Assembly: GCF_004919685.1 (NCBI RefSeq)
Contig: NZ_SMYZ01000019.1
Span: forward strand, 50,754-114,753
DNA length: 64,000 bases
Direction: 5' to 3'
From: Mesorhizobium norvegicum
Lineage (GTDB): Bacteria > Pseudomonadota > Alphaproteobacteria > Rhizobiales > Rhizobiaceae
The notes beneath the pieces were generated by a model. The model saw only the letters and a program-made list of their open reading frames with translations, had not been told where the DNA came from and did no database searches. Of this stretch, positions 1-7,833 are shown in pieces. The translations under genes were made by a program, and so were the position numbers. Each line of letters begins with the position of its first letter. The first letter of the stretch is position 1.

Positions 1-1
1 T

Positions 2-607
2 ACCGTGTTGGTCGAGGGCAGCCACAGCGCCCATCTCTACACCGTGCTCTCCGGCTGGGCGTTCCGCTACAAGCTGTTGCAGGACGGCCGCCGCCAGATC
101 CTCAACTATCTCATGCCCGGCGATCTGATCGGCCTGCAGGGCAGTGTGATGGGCGAGATGCAGCATTCCGTCGAGGCCCTGTCGCCGATGCTGCTGTGCG
201 TTTTCGAGCGCGAGTGTCTGCACGAGCTCTATCGCAATCATCCAGGGCTCGCCTACGACATCACCTGGATCGCCTCGCGCGAAGAGCGCATGCTGGATGA
301 AAATCTGCTCAGCCTCGGGCGTCGCAGCGCGATCGAGCGGGCCGCCTATCTTATCGCCTTCATCGCCAGCCGGGCCAAGGTCGTCGGGCTGAACGGCAAG
401 CAGTCCATCCAGATACCGATCACGCAACAACACGTCGCCGACACGCTCGGCCTGTCGCTGGTTCACACCAACAAGACGATCCGCAAGCTGATGGATCGCA
501 AGCTGATCGTCTGGCGCGACGGCGGTTGCCAGGTCACCGATAGTGAAGGGCTCAAGCGCCTCGCTGGCTGGGAAGGGCTGGGCGAGGTGCGCCGGCCGCT
601 GATCTGA
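2..607 (+). CDS. Crp/Fnr family transcriptional regulator (5' end outside window)
   Basis: The reading frame is open from the first bases of the window, so the start codon lies upstream and only the last 201 or so codons are visible. The visible part begins inside a cyclic-nucleotide-binding-like beta-roll (about residues 1-75, with the GDLIGLQG turn), followed by a dimerisation helix. A C-terminal Crp-type winged helix-turn-helix covers residues 105-190 and includes ITQQHVADTLGLS and the recognition segment VHTNKTIRKL. No Fnr-type cysteine cluster is seen in the visible part, so oxygen sensing cannot be claimed. It precedes stress-type genes on the same strand, but an EcfG-type promoter separates it from them, so co-transcription is not needed. 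Family assignment is firm; the effector is unknown. Confidence 0.85.
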   Translation, partial: TVLVEGSHSAHLYTVLSGWAFRYKLLQDGRRQILNYLMPGDLIGLQGSVMGEMQHSVEALSPMLLCVFERECLHELYRNHPGLAYDITWIASREERMLDENLLSLGRRSAIERAAYLIAFIASRAKVVGLNGKQSIQIPITQQHVADTLGLSLVHTNKTIRKLMDRKLIVWRDGGCQVTDSEGLKRLAGWEGLGEVRRPLI

Positions 608-681
608 CGAAGCGCCTTTTTGCCAGAGCCAGCGGATCGGGTGCGCACGGATGCGTTTTCGGCTACTTTGTCCGCAATGCC

Positions 682-706
682 GGAACCTTGAGGCGCGCGG
701 CGCGTT
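682..706 (+). promoter_or_regulatory. EcfG-type (general stress) promoter of the DUF883 gene
   Basis: GGAAC (682-686), 16 bases, then CGTT (703-706). This is the alphaproteobacterial EcfG consensus. It lies 31 bases upstream of the start codon at 737. Confidence 0.7.
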
Positions 707-736
707 TGAAATCGAGCAATCACAAGGAGTTAAGCC

Positions 737-1063
737 ATGGCAACTGCCGCAGGAAAGACCGCAAACGACGCCCGCGCAAATGCGGACCTGGAAGCCGACA
801 TCAAGCAATTGAAGGCCGACATCGACAAGCTCACCAAGCAATTGGCCAAGACCGGCGAGCATGGCTATGGCACTGCCCGCCGCGCGGCCACGGAAGGTGT
901 CGAGCAACTGCGCGCGCAGGGCGAAGCAGCCTTTGACAGTCTGCGCAGCAACGCCAAGGACATCGAAGCGCAGATGATGGCCAGCGTGCGCGAAAAGCCG
1001 GTGACGTCCCTGGCGATCGCTGCCGGCGTCGGCTTCCTCTTCGCGCTCATCGCGCGTCGCTAG
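737..1063 (+). CDS. DUF883 family (ElaB/YqjD-like) membrane-anchored protein
   Basis: A 108-residue protein. Residues 15-80 form a charged amphipathic helix rich in Lys, Asp, Ala and Gln. A short C-terminal membrane segment follows (about residues 88-105, SLAIAAGVGFLFALIA) and the chain ends in Arg-Arg. That is the ElaB/YqjD/DUF883 layout. In E. coli these proteins are tail-anchored inner-membrane proteins that associate with ribosomes and are induced by RpoS; here the stress link is the EcfG-type promoter just upstream. The start ATG at 737 follows AAGGAG at a good distance. The next gene begins about 11 bases after the stop and encodes another membrane protein, as in the yqjD-yqjE arrangement. 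Confidence 0.85.
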   Translation: MATAAGKTANDARANADLEADIKQLKADIDKLTKQLAKTGEHGYGTARRAATEGVEQLRAQGEAAFDSLRSNAKDIEAQMMASVREKPVTSLAIAAGVGFLFALIARR

Positions 1064-1074
1064 TCGCATTGCAG

Positions 1075-1533
1075 ATGGGAATGCTGGCATCCCTGATTTC
1101 GGGTCTCGCCTCGGGCGAAACCGTTGCCGCCGTGCGCCGGGCGCGCACGGCGGCAATCGTCTATGGGCTCGCCCTATCGGCAGCGCTCTGTGGTCTCGGC
1201 TTTCTGGTCGGGGCAGCCTATATCTGGACGGCGATGCGCTATGGGTCGCTTGCCGCCGCACTGGGCCTTGGCGCGGGCTTTCTGGTGCTGGCCGGACTGA
1301 TCCTGCTGATTTACCAGATATCGGCAGGCTCGCGCGCCCGGCGCCGGGCGCAACGCCGCAATGCCGACATCAAGGCGATCGGTATCGCCGCCGCACTCGC
1401 CGTGTTGCCGACGCTGCTCAAGGGAAAAGGCGGTCTCGGCGTCATTCTGGGCCCAGCCGTGGCGCTCGCGGCTTACGCGATCTACCGCGAGAACGTGAAA
1501 TCCGACGATCCAGATGAGAGCGAGCGGAAATAG
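1075..1533 (+). CDS. Small integral membrane protein, YqjE/phage-holin-like
   Basis: About 152 residues. Two hydrophobic spans are clear (roughly residues 25-50 and 60-85), followed by an Arg-rich stretch (SRARRRAQRRNAD) and a third weakly hydrophobic region near residues 105-135. The chain ends in a charged tail. It follows the DUF883 gene with almost no gap and is probably co-transcribed from the same EcfG promoter. The pair recalls yqjD-yqjE, in which the second protein is annotated as a holin-like DUF1469 protein, but I infer this from layout and hydropathy rather than a clear motif. ATG at 1075 is chosen; an in-frame TTG at 1069 is the alternative. Neither has a strong ribosome-binding site. 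Confidence 0.65.
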   Translation: MGMLASLISGLASGETVAAVRRARTAAIVYGLALSAALCGLGFLVGAAYIWTAMRYGSLAAALGLGAGFLVLAGLILLIYQISAGSRARRRAQRRNADIKAIGIAAALAVLPTLLKGKGGLGVILGPAVALAAYAIYRENVKSDDPDESERK

Positions 1534-1546
1534 AGCTGTTGGGAGG

Positions 1547-3079
1547 TCACTTCGACAGATCTTCCAGCGGCATCGATATTTCGGCAAACACGCCTTCCGG
1601 CCGGAACTCATGGGTCACTTCGCTTGAAATGACCTTGGCAAGGCTGCGGCGGATGAGGATCGAGCCGAAGCCGTGCCGTTCCGGCGGGGCGACTTGCGGG
1701 CCGCCGCTTTCGCGCCAGGTCAGCACAAGGCGCCGGGCCCCCTTCCTGCCTTGCGTTTTCCAGCCGAGATCGACCTTGCCTGATACCACCGACAGCGATC
1801 CATATTGCAGTGCATTGCTGCCCAGTTCATGCAGGATCAAGCCAAGCCCGACGGCCTGGTCGGGCGACAGCAGCAAGTCGTCGCCGGAGATCGTCATGCG
1901 CGGCTGCTCGGCCGTTTCGAAAGGCCTGACCTCGATCTGGACGAGTTCACGGATGCCGATGCCGCGCCATTCGCGGTCCGACAACAGATTGTGGGCGATG
2001 CCCAGAGCCTGAAGCCGGGCACCGAAGGCCTCGAGGAACTGGCTCGGCTGGCGGGCATGGCGCACGGTCTGCGTCGCCAGCGCCTGGACGGTCGCCAAAG
2101 TGTTCTTGACGCGATGGTTGAGCTCGCGCAGCAGCAGCCGTTGCCGCTCGTCGCCAAGCTTGCGCTCTGAGATGTCGTAGTTGACACCGAAGATCAGCGT
2201 CGGCTTGCCGTCGCCGTCACGTTCGATGACACGGCCCCGCGTGGCGAGCCAGCGCGGCGGATGAAAGCCCTTCACCCGGTATTCGCCGAAATAGTCGTCG
2301 CTGCCGGTCAAGGCGTCGCGAAAGCGGGTTTCGGTCTGGTAGACGTCGCGCGGATCGATGGCGGTGAGGATGTCGCGTGCCCGCAGCCGGTTCGAGCGCG
2401 GCAGGTTGAACAGCTCCGACAGCAAGGTGTCGCATTCGATGATGTCGGTGCGGATGTCCCAGGCCCAGCTGGCGAGCGACGCCGCATCGAGCGCGATGGC
2501 GCGTCGCTTTTCCTCGCGCACCAGTGCGGCCTCGGCGATGGCGCCGCTGCGGGTCGCATCCTTCAAGATGAACAGGCTGGCGGCAAGGCCGGCGAGCGCC
2601 TTCAGTTGGTCGAGTTCGGCGCGGGATGGAAAGGCATGCGGCTTGCGGTCCAGCACGCACAGCGTGCCGATGCGGGCACCTGCCACGACCATCGGCGCGC
2701 CGGCATAGAAGCGGACATGATGCTTGCCGGTGACCAGCGGGTTGGCCTTGAAACGTGGGTCCGTCGTTGCATCCGCCACCACCATCGGCTCTTCGCCGGC
2801 GGCAATCGCATGAGCGCAGAAGGAGATGTCGGTCGCGGTTTCGGTCTCGTCCAGGCCGAAGCAGGATTTGAACCACTGCCGCTCGTCGTCGACGAGCGTG
2901 ACCAGGGCGATCGGCGCCTGCATCACCGCCGCGGCAAGGCTGCTGATGCGGTCGAAATCCGGGTCGGCAGCCGTATCCAGCATCTCCAGCCCGTGCAGCA
3001 CGGCCAGCCGGTCTTCGGCGCTGACCGCCCGCGCAATTTCGGCCGGCAGATCCGGCACTGTTTCCGCCTTGTTATTCAC
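1547..3079 (-). CDS. GAF-PAS sensor histidine kinase, HWE/HisKA_2 family
   Basis: A 510-residue soluble sensor kinase. An N-terminal GAF domain (about residues 25-170) contains the DERQWFKSCFGL and ISFCAHAI segments common in stress and light sensor kinases. A PAS-like region follows (about 190-310). The phosphoacceptor region (about 320-400) reads LLLRELNHRVKNTLATVQAL, the HisKA_2/HWE type, and a divergent ATPase domain with LGLILHELGSNALQYG closes the protein. No membrane segment is seen, so it is probably cytoplasmic. HWE kinases commonly feed the PhyR-NepR-EcfG general stress cascade in Rhizobiales, and this gene sits among EcfG-type promoters, so a role in that pathway is a reasonable inference. 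The start is GTG at 3079 preceded by a GGGGA-like site. Confidence 0.87.
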   Translation of the reverse strand: MNNKAETVPDLPAEIARAVSAEDRLAVLHGLEMLDTAADPDFDRISSLAAAVMQAPIALVTLVDDERQWFKSCFGLDETETATDISFCAHAIAAGEEPMVVADATTDPRFKANPLVTGKHHVRFYAGAPMVVAGARIGTLCVLDRKPHAFPSRAELDQLKALAGLAASLFILKDATRSGAIAEAALVREEKRRAIALDAASLASWAWDIRTDIIECDTLLSELFNLPRSNRLRARDILTAIDPRDVYQTETRFRDALTGSDDYFGEYRVKGFHPPRWLATRGRVIERDGDGKPTLIFGVNYDISERKLGDERQRLLLRELNHRVKNTLATVQALATQTVRHARQPSQFLEAFGARLQALGIAHNLLSDREWRGIGIRELVQIEVRPFETAEQPRMTISGDDLLLSPDQAVGLGLILHELGSNALQYGSLSVVSGKVDLGWKTQGRKGARRLVLTWRESGGPQVAPPERHGFGSILIRRSLAKVISSEVTHEFRPEGVFAEISMPLEDLSK

Positions 3080-3154
3080 CCAGGTCCCCGTTGCCCCGTC
3101 TTGGTCTTCGCCGTCGCTTCGCCGGTCTGTCGGTCCAGAACCAGCCGATCGGTC

Positions 3155-3179
3155 GGAACCATCCTAGCGAGGAACCGTT
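3155..3179 (+). promoter_or_regulatory. EcfG-type promoter of the 57-residue membrane protein gene
   Basis: GGAAC at 3155-3159, a 16-base spacer, and CGTT at 3176-3179. The site is 60 bases upstream of the ATG at 3240. Confidence 0.65.
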
Positions 3180-3239
3180 ACCCGACCATGTTGTTTTGCC
3201 GGACACGCCGGCTGGCGCAAACCGATCCGAGGGCCGACC

Positions 3240-3413
3240 ATGGTCAAGATCATTCCTGAGGACAAAGCCCGTCAGGGGCGCTGGGGCCGGCATGGCCTGC
3301 GCATTCTGATCGCTGCGTTGCTGCTGGCGTTTGTCGCCTGGGGCGCCGCCGAGATTTATGGCGAATTGATCAAGACGGACACGACCCAACAGGGCAGTGC
3401 TCCCAGTGGCTAG
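3240..3413 (+). CDS. 57-residue single-pass membrane protein, function unknown
   Basis: ATG at 3240 to TAG at 3411-3413 encodes 57 residues. The N-terminus is charged (KIIPEDKARQGRWGRHG). One membrane span follows at about residues 20-40 (LRILIAALLLAFVAWGAAEI), and the tail is short and polar, rich in Thr, Gln and Ser. I do not recognise a family. Support for a real gene comes from an EcfG-type promoter 60 bases upstream, sensible membrane topology, and position in a gap between two minus-strand genes. It is probably a small stress-induced inner-membrane protein. Confidence 0.6.
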   Translation: MVKIIPEDKARQGRWGRHGLRILIAALLLAFVAWGAAEIYGELIKTDTTQQGSAPSG

Positions 3414-3442
3414 CTTGTCGGCTGCAATGGGTTCGAATCGCA

Positions 3443-4363
3443 TCAGGCAGCCTTCGCCTCGGCGACGCTGGCCGGCACCAGGACATTGAGCGCGCCCGGC
3501 TGGATTTCGATCGTCGTTTCACGCTCAAGCCTGACCAGTTCTCCATCCATCACGGCGCGGAACTTCCGGTCCCCTGAATGGATTTTCAGGACCGTTCTGT
3601 CCGCCTGATGGATTTCGACATGTTCGTTGTCGCGCCATTTGCCGCGCGCCATGTTGAAGAAGAACTTGACCAGTTCGGCGCGCTGCTGCGCCACCGTGAC
3701 ATAGACGCCAAGCACGCCGCCCGCCGGGTTGTCGGCGTAAGGCAAGTGGCCTTCGCCGAACAAATTGTTGGTGATGCCGATGCCGGTGATGCGGGCCGCT
3801 ATCTCGGCTTCGCCGATGCTGAGCGTCACGTTCATCGCCGGTGGATTGTTGATCGTCGCCCAAGCCGCCTTGGCCGAGGCGCGGATCTTTCCCAGGCGAG
3901 AACCGAACTCCATCTTCTGGCGCAGCTGCACCATCTTCGCATGCATGCCGATCGAGAACTGGTGAACGAACGGCCGGCCGTTGGCGGTCGCTATGTCGAC
4001 CGCGATGATTTCGCCGTCAGTGAAGGATTTCAGCGCGGCATCCAGGGACTGCGGAATGCCCAGCCCGCGCGCGAACAGGTTCATGGTGCCGGCCGGCAAT
4101 ATGGCAAGCGCCTTCTTCGTCCCCATCAGCCGGGCGGCGGCGGCGGAAATGGTTCCGTCGCCGCCACCGGCCAGCACGACGTCGACGGAGCGGCGTGAAG
4201 CCGCGCTGTCGAGCGTTTCCACCACGTCCTTGCCGGCGACAATCTCGATGCTGAGAGAGTGACCTGCCGTCTCCAGCGCCTGGCGCATCCTGTCGGAGAA
4301 AGCGGCAAGGTCAGTGGTCCGCAAGGTGCCGCCGTCCTGGTTCAGCACCGCTGCGAATTTCAT
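3443..4363 (-). CDS. Diacylglycerol kinase family lipid kinase
   Basis: A 306-residue protein of the DAGK catalytic fold (YegS/BmrU-like). The nucleotide-binding motif GGGDGT is at about residues 84-89. The family's PAGTMNLFAR loop is at about residues 113-122, and the C-terminal half is the beta-sandwich of this family (for example GIGITNNLFGEGHLPYADNP). Such enzymes phosphorylate diacylglycerol, sphingoid bases or related lipids using ATP; the exact lipid cannot be read from the sequence. The ATG at 4363 is well placed. A minus-strand EcfG-type promoter 63 bases upstream suggests stress induction and lipid remodelling. It is divergent from the PRC-barrel gene. Confidence 0.88.
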   Translation of the reverse strand: MKFAAVLNQDGGTLRTTDLAAFSDRMRQALETAGHSLSIEIVAGKDVVETLDSAASRRSVDVVLAGGGDGTISAAAARLMGTKKALAILPAGTMNLFARGLGIPQSLDAALKSFTDGEIIAVDIATANGRPFVHQFSIGMHAKMVQLRQKMEFGSRLGKIRASAKAAWATINNPPAMNVTLSIGEAEIAARITGIGITNNLFGEGHLPYADNPAGGVLGVYVTVAQQRAELVKFFFNMARGKWRDNEHVEIHQADRTVLKIHSGDRKFRAVMDGELVRLERETTIEIQPGALNVLVPASVAEAKAA

Positions 4364-4425
4364 GCCCTACTCCGTTATTCGACCATGGTCGGACCGGGAC
4401 AAAGACAAACCCAGCCACAGGCTGC

Positions 4426-4450
4426 AACGCGGCGAGGTGGGAAAGGTTCC
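4426..4450 (-). promoter_or_regulatory. EcfG-type promoter of the lipid kinase gene
   Basis: On the minus strand GGAAC occupies 4450-4446, followed by a 16-base spacer and CGTT at 4429-4426. The site is 63 bases upstream of the kinase start at 4363. Confidence 0.65.
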
Positions 4451-4535
4451 GTGTGCGGCGAAATCCGCGATCGGTCTTAAGGCTGTGGCGGAGACGCCTG
4501 TTGATTTCGTGCCACGGACTCCGCGGCTTTTTGTC

Positions 4536-4560
4536 GGAACAACAGCATGCTCACGACGTT
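4536..4560 (+). promoter_or_regulatory. EcfG-type promoter of the PRC-barrel gene
   Basis: GGAAC at 4536-4540, 16 bases, CGTT at 4557-4560. It lies 92 bases upstream of the ATG at 4652 and, with the minus-strand copy at 4426-4450, forms a divergent pair. Confidence 0.65.
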
Positions 4561-4651
4561 GTGAACTGTAGAAGCTGCCGCGTCAGATCTCCCCAGCGAC
4601 GGGTTCAACCGGGCGCGGCGTGCACGAAATCACGCATCAGGAGAGACTATC

Positions 4652-5989
4652 ATGATCCGCAATCTTCTAGCCACGACCGCACTCGCAACGCTGATCGCGA
4701 CCGCAGTCCATGCGCAGAACGCGACAACGCCGGCACCAGCGGACGCGCCTGCCGTTCAGGAGCCTGCCGCCGCCGCTCCCCTGCCGCGCGCCGAGGGCAG
4801 CATTGTCACCAATATCATCGGTGAGTCTGTCTACAACGGCACCGGCGACGATGCCGAGAGCATCGGCAAGGTCAGCGACGTCGTCTTCGACAAGGACGGC
4901 CAGGCGAAATCCGTCGTCATCGGCGTCGGCGGCTTCCTGGGTGTCGGGGCGAAGAACGTCGCTTTCGACTATGACAAGCTGCAATGGGCCGAGAAGAACG
5001 GCGACCGCTGGCTGGTCGCCCCGACGACCAGGGACGAGCTGACGGCGCATCCGGAGTTCGACAGCAAGCCTTATGGTCCGGCCCCAGCACCTGCCGCATC
5101 GACCGATGCAGCCGCTCCGACGGCGCCCGCAACGACGGACACCGCGCAGAAGCCTGTCGACCTGAATGCCGCGCCGGCGGAACCCGTGAAGCGCGCCGAC
5201 GGCAACCTCGCCACCAACATCATCGGCGAAACCGTCTACAACGGCACCAGCGATGACGCGCAGAACATCGGCAGCGTCAACGACATCGTTCTGACCAGGG
5301 AAGGCAAGGCCGAGTCGCTGGTCATCGGAGTCGGCGGTTTCCTTGGCCTCGGCGCCAAGAATGTCGCCTATGATTTCTCCAAGGCGCAGTGGGCGGAGAA
5401 GAACGGCGACCGCTGGCTGGTGGCCCAGACCACCAAGGAAGAGCTGCAGGCGCAGCCGGATTTCAACCGCAAGGCCTATGATCCGGTGCCGGCAACGATG
5501 GCTTCCAACGAGCCGGCGGCAACCGCTCCGGCCGCCGTGCCATCCGACACGACGGCTCCCGCTGTCGCGCCAGTGGACAACACGGCAGCGGCTCCGGCGG
5601 CCCCTGATGCCTCGGCTCCCGACCAGACGCAGACGGCAGCTATCGACAAGTCGACGCTGACGGAAATGCCGGTTGGCGAGATACGTGCCGACGATCTGAA
5701 GGGCACCGCTGTCTACGGCGCCAACGACGCCAAGGTCGGCGAGATCGGCGATGTCGTGCTGACGCCCGACAACAAGACCGACGCGGTGATCGTCGATGTC
5801 GGCGGCTTCCTCGGCATTGGCGAAAAGGAAGTCGCGGTCGGCGTGGATAATCTCAAATTCATGACCGACAAGGACGGCAAGAAGTACCTGTACACGACCT
5901 TCACCAAGGAACAGCTCGAGGCGCAAACCGCCTATGACAAGGGCAGTTATGCGGAGAAGCGGGACCAGCAGCGCTTGATTGTGAAGTAG
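4652..5989 (+). CDS. Exported protein with three PRC-barrel repeats
   Basis: A 445-residue protein with a Sec signal peptide (about residues 1-21, ending AVHA). Three PRC-barrel-like repeats follow at about residues 50-135, 185-275 and 340-440, separated by Ala/Pro/Thr-rich linkers. Each repeat holds a version of GVGGFLG or DVGGFLG. Repeats 1 and 2 share NIIGE, VYNGT and the WAEKNGDRWLVA block nearly unchanged, so they arose by a recent internal duplication; repeat 3 is more diverged. PRC barrels are small beta-barrel domains found in photosynthetic reaction centres and RNA-processing factors. Periplasmic versions are common in Rhizobiales and their role is poorly known. An EcfG promoter upstream suggests stress induction. 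Confidence 0.8.
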   Translation: MIRNLLATTALATLIATAVHAQNATTPAPADAPAVQEPAAAAPLPRAEGSIVTNIIGESVYNGTGDDAESIGKVSDVVFDKDGQAKSVVIGVGGFLGVGAKNVAFDYDKLQWAEKNGDRWLVAPTTRDELTAHPEFDSKPYGPAPAPAASTDAAAPTAPATTDTAQKPVDLNAAPAEPVKRADGNLATNIIGETVYNGTSDDAQNIGSVNDIVLTREGKAESLVIGVGGFLGLGAKNVAYDFSKAQWAEKNGDRWLVAQTTKEELQAQPDFNRKAYDPVPATMASNEPAATAPAAVPSDTTAPAVAPVDNTAAAPAAPDASAPDQTQTAAIDKSTLTEMPVGEIRADDLKGTAVYGANDAKVGEIGDVVLTPDNKTDAVIVDVGGFLGIGEKEVAVGVDNLKFMTDKDGKKYLYTTFTKEQLEAQTAYDKGSYAEKRDQQRLIVK

Positions 5990-6063
5990 GGCAGTAGGGC
6001 AGTAGGGTTGGACCGTCGTCGAACCGGTTCGGTTCCCTACTGCCTTATTCGCGTACTGCCCTA
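5986..6063. repeat. Nested inverted repeats between convergent gene ends
   Basis: GTAGGGCA is repeated in tandem (5986-6007). GGCAGTAGGG at 5998-6007 pairs with CCCTACTGCC at 6035-6044, and an outer stem pairs TAGGGCAGTA (5987-5996) with TACTGCCCTA (6054-6063). The loop contains the palindrome GAACCGGTTC. It covers the stop codons of both convergent genes and may act as a two-way terminator, though no long T run follows. Confidence 0.5.
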
Positions 6064-7646
6064 GCGACATGGCCGACAACACCGTGCTCCGTCAGCTCTG
6101 CCAACGCCAACGACTGGTCGAGATGTTCGGCCCGCCAGGCGAGAAGCCGTTCGGCGAACTCCAGCCGCGCGGCGAGATAAGCCGGGTGCTTGGCCAGGTT
6201 GTTCAATTCACCCGGATCTGTTTCCAGGGCGAACAGCAGTGGCGGCAGGTTGCCGCCGAAATGCACATATTTGAATTTTTCCGTGCGGATCACAGCGAGG
6301 TTGCACTGCCGCGAGCCGATGCTGAAATGCGCTTCGGCATCGCCCCCGGCAATCGAGCGGAAGTCGAACTCCCAATGGGCGGCATCGCGCCATGACGCAG
6401 GAATTCCACCGCTCAGGAATGGCTTCAGCGAATAGCCATCGAGATGTGGTGCGGGGTCTTCGCCAAGCAGGTCGAGAAGCGTCGGCACAATATCCACCGC
6501 TTCGGTGAAGCGATCGACGCTGCCGCCGGCCGCCTTGCGGTGGCTGGGATCGCGGATGATCAGCGGAATGTGGTAGCTGCCGTCGAAGTAGCCGCCCTTG
6601 CCCAGCATGAAATGGTCGCCCATTATCTCGGCGTGATCTGACGTCAGCACGATGATGGTGTCGTCCCACGCGCCCGCGTCCTTGACTGCTTGCCAGACGC
6701 GGCCGAGCTGCGCGTCGACCTCGGAGATCATGCCGTAATAGATCGCGCGGATGCGGCGGAAGTCGTCGTCGCTCCAGTCGTGCACCTTGCCACCGGCGTC
6801 GGGACGGAACCTGGCCTGCTTCTGTCGGCCAATGTCATAGGCGAGGTAGGGATGGCTTTCCGCCTCTTCCTGCCAGCTTGCCGCGCGCCGGAAGGCCGGG
6901 CCATCGGCAGGTTGATACATCGTGTTGTAGGGTTCCGGCACAATGAAGGGCGGGTGCGGGCTGATGAAGGAAAGATGCGCGAACCATGGCGCGGCGTCGT
7001 CCTGCTCGCCAAGCCAGCGCGTGAATTCGCCGGTCAGGAAGGCGGCCGGAGTCTCGTCGCTGGAATAGACGGGCGGTGCATTGCTGACAGCGCCGGCCTT
7101 GTCGCCGTTCACCGGTCGATGGATGTCGGGAGATCCGGCGCTGGTGTCGATACCCCTCTGCTTCAGCCAGGACAGCCACTGTTTCTGATGTTCGGGCAGC
7201 AACTGGCGCACCGTAAAGCCCGGCAGCACGCCCTCATAGCTTTGCAGCCGCGGGTCGCCCGGCGCCAGCAGGCGCGGGTCGAGCGAGACGTCGGTGTAGC
7301 CGAACAGCGTCGGATCATAGCCCAAACCGCGCGCGTGCAGCGCGATGTTGCCGTGACGGGCGTCGAGCGGCGTGCCATTGCGGCAGACGCGGTTATTCAT
7401 CTGGTAGAGGCCGGTGTAGAGACAGGCGCGGGCCGGCGAGCAGGGCGCCGCGCCGCCATAGTGCCGCTTGAACAGCACACCCTCTGCGGCCAGTGCGTCG
7501 GCATTCGGCGTCTTCACAACCGGATGGCCCGCAGACGACAAACAATCGCCGCGCCACTGGTCGCATGTGATCAGCAGAATATTAGGCCGCCTGGTTTTTC
7601 CAATCACGCGCGATACCTTGTCCTGGAATGGTCGAACGCCGCTCAT
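6045..7646 (-). CDS. Sulfatase / phosphonate monoester hydrolase-like enzyme
   Basis: About 533 residues of the alkaline-phosphatase superfamily. The N-terminal metal motif reads LITCDQWRGD. The sulfatase signature APCSPARACLYTGLYQ places Cys69 in the C-x-P-x-R context that is converted to formylglycine. Later metal and active-site residues lie in TSDHAEIMGDHFMLGKGG. The segment QMNNRVCRNGTPLDARH resembles the corresponding part of rhizobial phosphonate monoester hydrolases, so a phosphonate or phosphate diester substrate is as likely as an aryl or choline sulfate. There is no signal peptide, so it is probably cytoplasmic. ATG at 7646 is preferred over an in-frame TTG at 7712. No formylglycine-generating enzyme gene is seen nearby. 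Confidence 0.85.
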   Translation of the reverse strand: MSGVRPFQDKVSRVIGKTRRPNILLITCDQWRGDCLSSAGHPVVKTPNADALAAEGVLFKRHYGGAAPCSPARACLYTGLYQMNNRVCRNGTPLDARHGNIALHARGLGYDPTLFGYTDVSLDPRLLAPGDPRLQSYEGVLPGFTVRQLLPEHQKQWLSWLKQRGIDTSAGSPDIHRPVNGDKAGAVSNAPPVYSSDETPAAFLTGEFTRWLGEQDDAAPWFAHLSFISPHPPFIVPEPYNTMYQPADGPAFRRAASWQEEAESHPYLAYDIGRQKQARFRPDAGGKVHDWSDDDFRRIRAIYYGMISEVDAQLGRVWQAVKDAGAWDDTIIVLTSDHAEIMGDHFMLGKGGYFDGSYHIPLIIRDPSHRKAAGGSVDRFTEAVDIVPTLLDLLGEDPAPHLDGYSLKPFLSGGIPASWRDAAHWEFDFRSIAGGDAEAHFSIGSRQCNLAVIRTEKFKYVHFGGNLPPLLFALETDPGELNNLAKHPAYLAARLEFAERLLAWRAEHLDQSLALAELTEHGVVGHVARAVRE

Positions 7647-7693
7647 GGAACCGAATTCTGGTGCCGGCGCAAGCCTGTCTTGGGGGTCAATTG

Positions 7694-7720
7694 GTGAACA
7701 AACTTCTTTCAATTGTTCAC
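7694..7720. promoter_or_regulatory. Inverted repeat, candidate operator of the dioxygenase operon
   Basis: GTGAACAA (7694-7701) and TTGTTCAC (7713-7720) form a perfect 8-base inverted repeat with an 11-base spacer. The word TCAATTG occurs at 7687-7693 and again at 7709-7715. The site lies between the sulfatase start and the dioxygenase start at 7834. The binding protein is unknown; no regulator gene is adjacent. Confidence 0.45.
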
Positions 7721-7833
7721 TTTTACAGCACAGTCCATTCTGTGTTTGCCGCCTTTGCCCAAAGCGGTCGCGTCCTCATATTGGCGTGGACAGCGGCGAG
7801 AGCCGCACAAGCACCAACGGAAGGAGCAAGACA

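Noticed and set aside
5986..6063. Possible CRISPR-like repeat array
   Set aside because: Only two to three short copies without regular spacers. They form nested stems.
7468..7833. N-terminal extension of the dioxygenase reading frame
   Set aside because: It runs through the sulfatase 5' end and the shared promoter region with its inverted repeat. Family sequence and a good ribosome-binding site place the start at 7834.
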